Shown piece by piece: positions 6,969-10,049 of a stretch of 10,049 bases of DNA. Both the position numbers and the translations under genes were made by a program. The stretch comes from Desulfotignum sp. Its GTDB lineage: Bacteria; Desulfobacterota; Desulfobacteria; Desulfobacterales; Desulfobacteraceae. The stretch's first letter is position 1, and each line of letters opens with the position of its first letter. Where the stretch lies: positions 1 to 10,049 of the forward strand of contig JAABSS010000452.1 of NCBI GenBank assembly GCA_011390235.1, read 5' to 3'. The notes under the pieces were generated by a model. It saw only the letters and a list, made by a program, of their open reading frames with translations. It was not told the DNA's origin and ran no database searches.

Positions 6969-7650
6969 GGGTGTCACTGTCCATGGGTGTCAGGATGCCG
7001 CTGCCTACGGAAAAGATCTGGTCTGCCCAGGCAGCGGCATCCGGGCTGTGGGTTACCATGATCAGGGTCTTGTTTTTTTTGCGGGCCAGAGTGGATATCA
7101 TCTCCATGATCTTTGCGCCGGTTTCCTGGTCCAGGTTGCCGGTGGGTTCGTCAGCCAGCACCAGATCCGGGTCATTCACCAGTGCCCGGACAATGGCCAC
7201 CCGCTGCTGCTCCCCGCCGGACAGGGTTTCGGGAAAATCATGGCGCCGGTCCCAGAGCCCTGCCTGTTCCAGAAGGGTTTGGGCCTGGCGGCGGCAGGTT
7301 TTTTGGGGCATTTTGTCCAGTTCTGCAATCAGGGTAACATTTTCCAGAACCGTGAGCACGGGGATCAGGTTGAAAAACTGGTAGATGAACCCGATATGCC
7401 GCCTTCTGAAAATGGTTCTGGCGGTATCGTTCATGAAGGAAATACAATGGTCTCCAACCTGAATGAAGCCTTTGTCAGGCAGGTCGATGCCGGAGATAAG
7501 ATTCAGCAGCGAGCTTTTCCCCACCCCGCTTTTGCCCACAATCACACAGATCCGGCCCGATTGAAACCGGGCGGAAGCCCTGCGGAATATAATCCGGCGG
7601 CTGCCGCTGTCATCAAAGGATTTATCAATATTCGAGATCTGAATGTCCAA
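6961..7650 (-). CDS. ABC transporter ATP-binding protein, LolD/MacB type
   Basis: A 229-residue nucleotide-binding subunit with all motifs present: Walker A GKSGVGKS (39-46), Q-loop Gln91 in FIYQFFNLIP, signature LSGGEQQR (143-150), Walker B LVLADE (163-168) followed by PTGNLD, and the switch His201 in VTHS. The FNLIP-LTVLENV stretch and the D-loop region are typical of the LolD/MacB/FtsE branch, which pairs with FtsX-family permeases; one follows directly. I start the gene at the TTG at 7648-7650 because GGGAG lies five bases upstream and the length then matches LolD. An upstream TTG at 7689 has no ribosome binding site and lies against the terminator. A TTG start suggests modest translation. 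The cytoplasmic protein would drive the downstream permease. Confidence 0.92.
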   Translation of the reverse strand: MDIQISNIDKSFDDSGSRRIIFRRASARFQSGRICVIVGKSGVGKSSLLNLISGIDLPDKGFIQVGDHCISFMNDTARTIFRRRHIGFIYQFFNLIPVLTVLENVTLIAELDKMPQKTCRRQAQTLLEQAGLWDRRHDFPETLSGGEQQRVAIVRALVNDPDLVLADEPTGNLDQETGAKIMEMISTLARKKNKTLIMVTHSPDAAAWADQIFSVGSGILTPMDSDTHG

Positions 7651-7655
7651 AAAAA

Positions 7656-7660
7656 CTCCC
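7656..7660 (-). promoter_or_regulatory. Ribosome binding site supporting a TTG start
   Basis: The minus strand reads GGGAG, a run of seven T, then GG. The TTG at 7648-7650 uses the end of the T run, leaving five bases of spacing. No ATG in this frame lies nearby, so the site decides the rare start. Confidence 0.65.
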
Positions 7661-7691
7661 GGAAAAGGTTTTTTTCTGTTTGAAACCAATT

Positions 7692-7725
7692 AAAAAGGGC
7701 AGCACCATGGTAAGCAGTGCTGCCC
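7692..7725 (-). terminator. Rho-independent terminator of the metal-permease gene
   Basis: On the minus strand GGGCAGCAC (7725-7717) pairs perfectly with GTGCTGCCC (7705-7697) across an 11-base loop, followed by five T (7696-7692). It lies about 125 bases past the permease stop and about 40 bases before the ATPase start. The plus strand has no T tract after the hairpin, so it works in the minus direction only. The left end of the promoter at 7729-7758 abuts its 5' arm. Confidence 0.85.
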
Positions 7726-7728
7726 AGT

Positions 7729-7758
7729 ATAATATGCCTGTTTGGCCGGCCACGTCAA
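7729..7758 (-). promoter_or_regulatory. Sigma70-type promoter of the ABC-lipocalin operon
   Basis: The minus strand shows TTGACG (7758-7753), an 18-base spacer and TATTAT (7734-7729). The predicted start is near 7722, inside the 5' arm of the terminator hairpin. It is the only promoter-like pair between the upstream permease stop and the ATPase gene, giving a leader of about 70 bases. This is motif matching only. Confidence 0.6.
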
Positions 7759-7848
7759 TGCAAGGATTACAACCAATATTTTTGTGGGAAGTCTTTTTGT
7801 CCTTAAATCTGAGGTGGTGTCCAGGAAACTGCCTCTGTCTGAGCCGGA

Positions 7849-8952
7849 TCACTGGACATGAAAATACCGCCGGGTCTGGATCATCTGTCTGAGGCCCTTT
7901 ATTCCGTTGACCACCAGCAGGATGGTTAAAACCATGGCACCGGCCAGCTGAAGGGAGCGGGGAATGACCTCTGATGCCTGACCCACCAGGGCGGTGGCCT
8001 CCAGGTGTAAAAAAAGGTAGAGCCAATCCACAAAAAATCCCATGGCCAGGGAGCACACTGCAATCATGGACAGATAAATGACCAGGGCCCGGCTATTGAA
8101 GATGTTTTTTACAATATTGATGGTGGCGGCATTGGTGGCCGGGCCTGCCAGCAGAAACACCAGGGCCGCTCCGGGGTTGAGTCCTTTGAGAATGAGGGCC
8201 GCTGCAATGGGGGTGGAGGATGTGGCGCACACATACATGGGAATACCGGCAGCCAGCATGACCAGCATGGATAAAAATGTGTGTTCATTGGCCCAGGCCG
8301 TCAGATCTTCCGGAAAAAAGAAGGTGATGGCCCCGGCAATGAGCATGCCGATGACAAAGGGCCTGGCAATGTCGGACAAAAGTTCCCCGAATGCGTATGT
8401 CAGTCCGTTTTTCAGCCGCGGCAAAAGCGGCATTTCAGGATTTTTCTGTGCAACTGCACAAGTGTCGGCAGCACAGCCTCACCCGCCGGGTTCTTTTGTC
8501 AGATCTTTCTTGATTTTGTCAGGCGTTTCACTGCCGAAAAAATTCTGGGCAATCCCTGTGGACACAGCGGTGATAAAGGCTGCCACCGGGCGGATAACGG
8601 TCATGACCGGGTCCAGCATGGCCCAGGAAACCGCGATGGAATCCACACCGGATTCCGGGGTGGAAATCATGAAAGACAGGGCGGACCCGCTGTTGGCGCC
8701 CTGTTTTTTCAAGCTGGCAGCCACCGGCACCACCCCGCAGGAACACAAGGGCAGGGGAATGCCGAAAAGGGCGGACAAAAAAACCGGCCTGATTTTTCCC
8801 GTGCCCAGATGGCGCTTGATCTGGTCTGCCTTGAAAAATACATACAGCAGTCCGGCAATCAAAAAGCCGAACAGCATAAAGATGGCCACATCCAGGTAAA
8901 GGTCCCAGGATGTAGCCAGAATGTCATACATCATATCTAATATTTTTTCCAT
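7849..8952 (-). CDS. SO_0444/ArsP_1-type metal efflux permease, probable selenoprotein (in-frame TGA at 8479-8481)
   Basis: Read through the TGA, this is one 367-residue permease. Residues 1-157 hold membrane segments and the hallmark PLPLCSCGVVP (Cys70, Cys72) with SFMISTPESGVDS. Residues 174-367 hold MYVCATSSTPIAAALI (Cys242) and LLAGPATNAATI. These mark the permease family that includes SO_0444-type Cu/Zn exporters and ArsP. The halves are joined by a hydrophilic loop, EPGG-U-GCAADTC, where codon 158 is TGA and Cys160 and Cys165 follow. Family members have a Cys-rich loop here. After the TGA the frame stays open without another stop, and the ATG at 8433 has no ribosome binding site, so two separate proteins are unlikely. 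A SECIS-like hairpin lies downstream of the codon. Selenocysteine would give a Sec-Gly-Cys metal or redox site. The alternative is a real nonsense mutation or a sequencing error. The 5' leader carries a metal-sensor-type operator. No strong ribosome binding site precedes the ATG at 8952. Confidence 0.8.
8446..8478 (-). promoter_or_regulatory. Candidate bacterial SECIS element
   Basis: Just after the TGA (8481-8479) the minus strand forms a hairpin, UUGUGC (8461-8456), loop AGUU (8455-8452), GCACAG (8451-8446): five Watson-Crick pairs and one closing U-G. The loop begins 23 bases after the UGA and has a G among its first two bases. Both features fit the known bacterial SECIS pattern (small apical loop, early G, roughly 16-37 bases from UGA). 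The loop flank GUGC-AGUU-GCAC resembles the E. coli fdhF element in outline. The hairpin lies inside the coding sequence, as required in bacteria. Function is inferred. Confidence 0.6.
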
Positions 8953-8984
8953 AACAAGAAATTGCCTGATACATGTTTAAGGGG

Positions 8985-9014
8985 TTATCATCTGAACATC
9001 TGTTCATATGATAA
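8985..9014. promoter_or_regulatory. ArsR/SmtB-type metal-sensor operator (14-2-14 palindrome)
   Basis: Two 14-base arms separated by TC form an inverted repeat with a single mismatched pair. The core is TGAACA-N2-TGTTCA, the 12-2-12 form known for SmtB, CzrA and related ArsR-family repressors. It covers the -10 box and the predicted start site of the permease promoter, so a bound repressor would block transcription until metal or metalloid releases it. No ArsR gene lies in the window; the regulator must be encoded elsewhere. Confidence 0.75.
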
Positions 9015-9036
9015 ATTTACATGCCCGGGTTGTCAA
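9008..9036 (-). promoter_or_regulatory. Sigma70-type promoter of the metal permease gene
   Basis: The minus strand has a perfect -35 TTGACA (9036-9031), a 17-base spacer and TATCAT (9013-9008). The predicted start is near 9001 and the leader about 50 bases. The -10 box is part of the palindromic operator. It is the strongest promoter-like sequence in the window. Confidence 0.8.
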
Positions 9037-9089
9037 GGAAAAAAAGAATTCAGGTGTTGAGACGCAAAACAGCTGCCCCTGGATATTGG

Positions 9090-10049
9090 TTATGCCCCGG
9101 CCCGGATCTGGATGATTTCGGCCAGGATGCTGACGCTGATTTCCGCCGGGGTCTGGGCGCCTATGGACAGGCCCACAGGCGAATAAACCGGCTTTAAAGC
9201 ATCCGGGGAAATGCCTTTTTCCTGGAGATTGGCATAGATCTTGTCCCGTTTGGTCCGGGAGCCGATCATGCCGATATAGGCGGGATGGGTGCGCAAGGCC
9301 TCTTCCAGAACGGTCTGGTCATGGAGGTGGCCCCTGGTGAGAATGACGATATAAGAATGGTCATCAATGATTAGACCGTCAAAAGCCTTGGCAAAATCCA
9401 TTACCACCCGGACTGACCGGGCATGGGGAAAGCGCTTTGTGTTGACAAATTCCTCTCGGTCATCGATCACCACCGTGGAAAAGCCTGTGAGATGCGCCAT
9501 TTGTGCCAGCTGAAACCCCACATGTCCGGCACCGAAAATAAAGATGGTGTCAGCCGGAACCAAGGGCTGAATGATGTATTCTTCCAGGCCCGTGGAATGG
9601 ATGATGGGAAAACTGCCGGAAAACCGGTTGTCGCAAATGTCATCCAGCAGGGGTTTGGGAATGATGCAAGACCCTGTCACTGTAGCATCAGGCAGCACCA
9701 GGCTTTTTTGTACAGTAAATTCCCCCTGGCTGGTGCCAACAATTTTCGAAACCAGGACCCCTTTTTTACCGGCCTGTTCTTGTTCCACGAGGGCCTGGTA
9801 TACAGCGATCACTTCCGTTTCAGGCACAAGGGTTTCCATGAGAACAGTGAGGTTGCCGCCGCAGACCATGTCCAGACCGTCTTTCAGTTCCTGGTTCAGG
9901 GTGAAGGACCGGATCCGGCATGTTTTTTTGGGAATAAGATCCAGGCAGGTATCCATGACCTGTGCTTCTATAAGTCCTCCGCCGATGGTGCCCAAAATGG
10001 TGCGGTCCGGCAGTACGATCATGCGGGAGCCTGACGTTCTGGGGGTGGA
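9090..10049 (-). CDS. xdhC: XdhC/CoxI-family molybdenum hydroxylase maturation protein (N-terminus outside window)
   Basis: The frame is open to the window edge, giving 319 residues that begin STPRTSGSRM. This is the family's N-terminal SxPRxxGxxM motif, so the ATG at 10022 is internal and some 30-60 residues are missing. Further landmarks are ILGTIGGGLIEA, the CGG motif (Cys63 here), a Rossmann fold beginning FIFGAGHVGFQLA (about 171-183), IGMIGSRTKRDKI near 260, and SPVGLSIGAQTPAEISVSILAEI at the end. XdhC binds molybdenum cofactor and aids its sulfuration and insertion into xanthine dehydrogenase-type enzymes; relatives occur with selenium-dependent molybdenum hydroxylases. No hydroxylase gene is in the window, so the client enzyme is unknown. 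The stop is TAA at 9090-9092, and 53 bases separate it from the -35 box of the next gene. No clear terminator is visible. Confidence 0.92.
   Translation of the reverse strand, partial: STPRTSGSRMIVLPDRTILGTIGGGLIEAQVMDTCLDLIPKKTCRIRSFTLNQELKDGLDMVCGGNLTVLMETLVPETEVIAVYQALVEQEQAGKKGVLVSKIVGTSQGEFTVQKSLVLPDATVTGSCIIPKPLLDDICDNRFSGSFPIIHSTGLEEYIIQPLVPADTIFIFGAGHVGFQLAQMAHLTGFSTVVIDDREEFVNTKRFPHARSVRVVMDFAKAFDGLIIDDHSYIVILTRGHLHDQTVLEEALRTHPAYIGMIGSRTKRDKIYANLQEKGISPDALKPVYSPVGLSIGAQTPAEISVSILAEIIQIRAGA

Noticed and set aside
6114..7683. Long plus-strand ORFs opposite the ABC genes
   Set aside because: They are shadows of the well-supported minus-strand ATPase and permease; their translations lack any family signature.
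7625..8056. A 143-residue minus-strand ORF spanning the terminator and promoter
   Set aside because: It overlaps the permease and ATPase genes in another frame, crosses a clear terminator and promoter, and has no protein-like motifs.
7849..8433. A separate protein starting at the ATG at 8433, downstream of the in-frame TGA
   Set aside because: There is no ribosome binding site before that ATG. The frame is continuous with the upstream half, and the two parts make one normal permease, so one Sec-containing CDS explains the data better.

Overview
The window reads as a chromosomal segment of a strictly anaerobic, probably sulfate-reducing bacterium of the Desulfobacteraceae type (Desulfobacterota). 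That assignment is inference. It rests on a ferredoxin-fused nitroreductase, an XdhC-type molybdenum-hydroxylase maturation protein, a probable selenocysteine codon in a membrane permease, and the style of the proteins. No marker gene fixes the taxon. All intact genes lie on the minus strand, so transcription runs from high to low coordinates. The only plus-strand gene is a relic at the left edge.

Reading in the direction of transcription, the right edge (9090-10049) holds an XdhC/CoxI-family protein whose N-terminus lies outside the window. Next comes a strong sigma70-type promoter whose -10 box is buried in a near-perfect 14-2-14 palindrome with a TGAACA-N2-TGTTCA core, the form of an ArsR/SmtB metal-sensor operator. 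It precedes a metal-efflux permease of the SO_0444/ArsP_1 type (7849-8952). The permease frame is interrupted by one in-frame TGA at 8479-8481. The frame stays open on both sides, the two halves together make one normal-length permease, the TGA sits in a Cys-rich loop (Sec-Gly-Cys...Cys), and a bacterial-SECIS-like hairpin lies at the right distance. I annotate it as one selenoprotein and regard it as the main discovery of the window.

A terminator (7692-7725) closes that unit. A second good promoter overlaps the terminator stem and begins a three-gene operon: a LolD/MacB-type ATPase with a TTG start, a two-block FtsX-family permease, and a secreted AttH/CrtC-like lipocalin lipoprotein. Their junctions overlap by a few bases. 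The set resembles the Att-type ABC systems that act at the cell envelope, probably on lipids or lipoproteins.

The left third holds a likely 48-residue small ORF, a 2[4Fe-4S] ferredoxin-nitroreductase fusion, and a class V PLP enzyme of the cysteine-desulfurase-like group that lacks an obvious catalytic cysteine. After these come two convergent gene relics: an adenine deaminase and a LysE-type exporter. Each keeps its start region and its C-terminal end but has lost the middle. Together with xdhC they hint at a former purine-related neighbourhood, but the link is loose.
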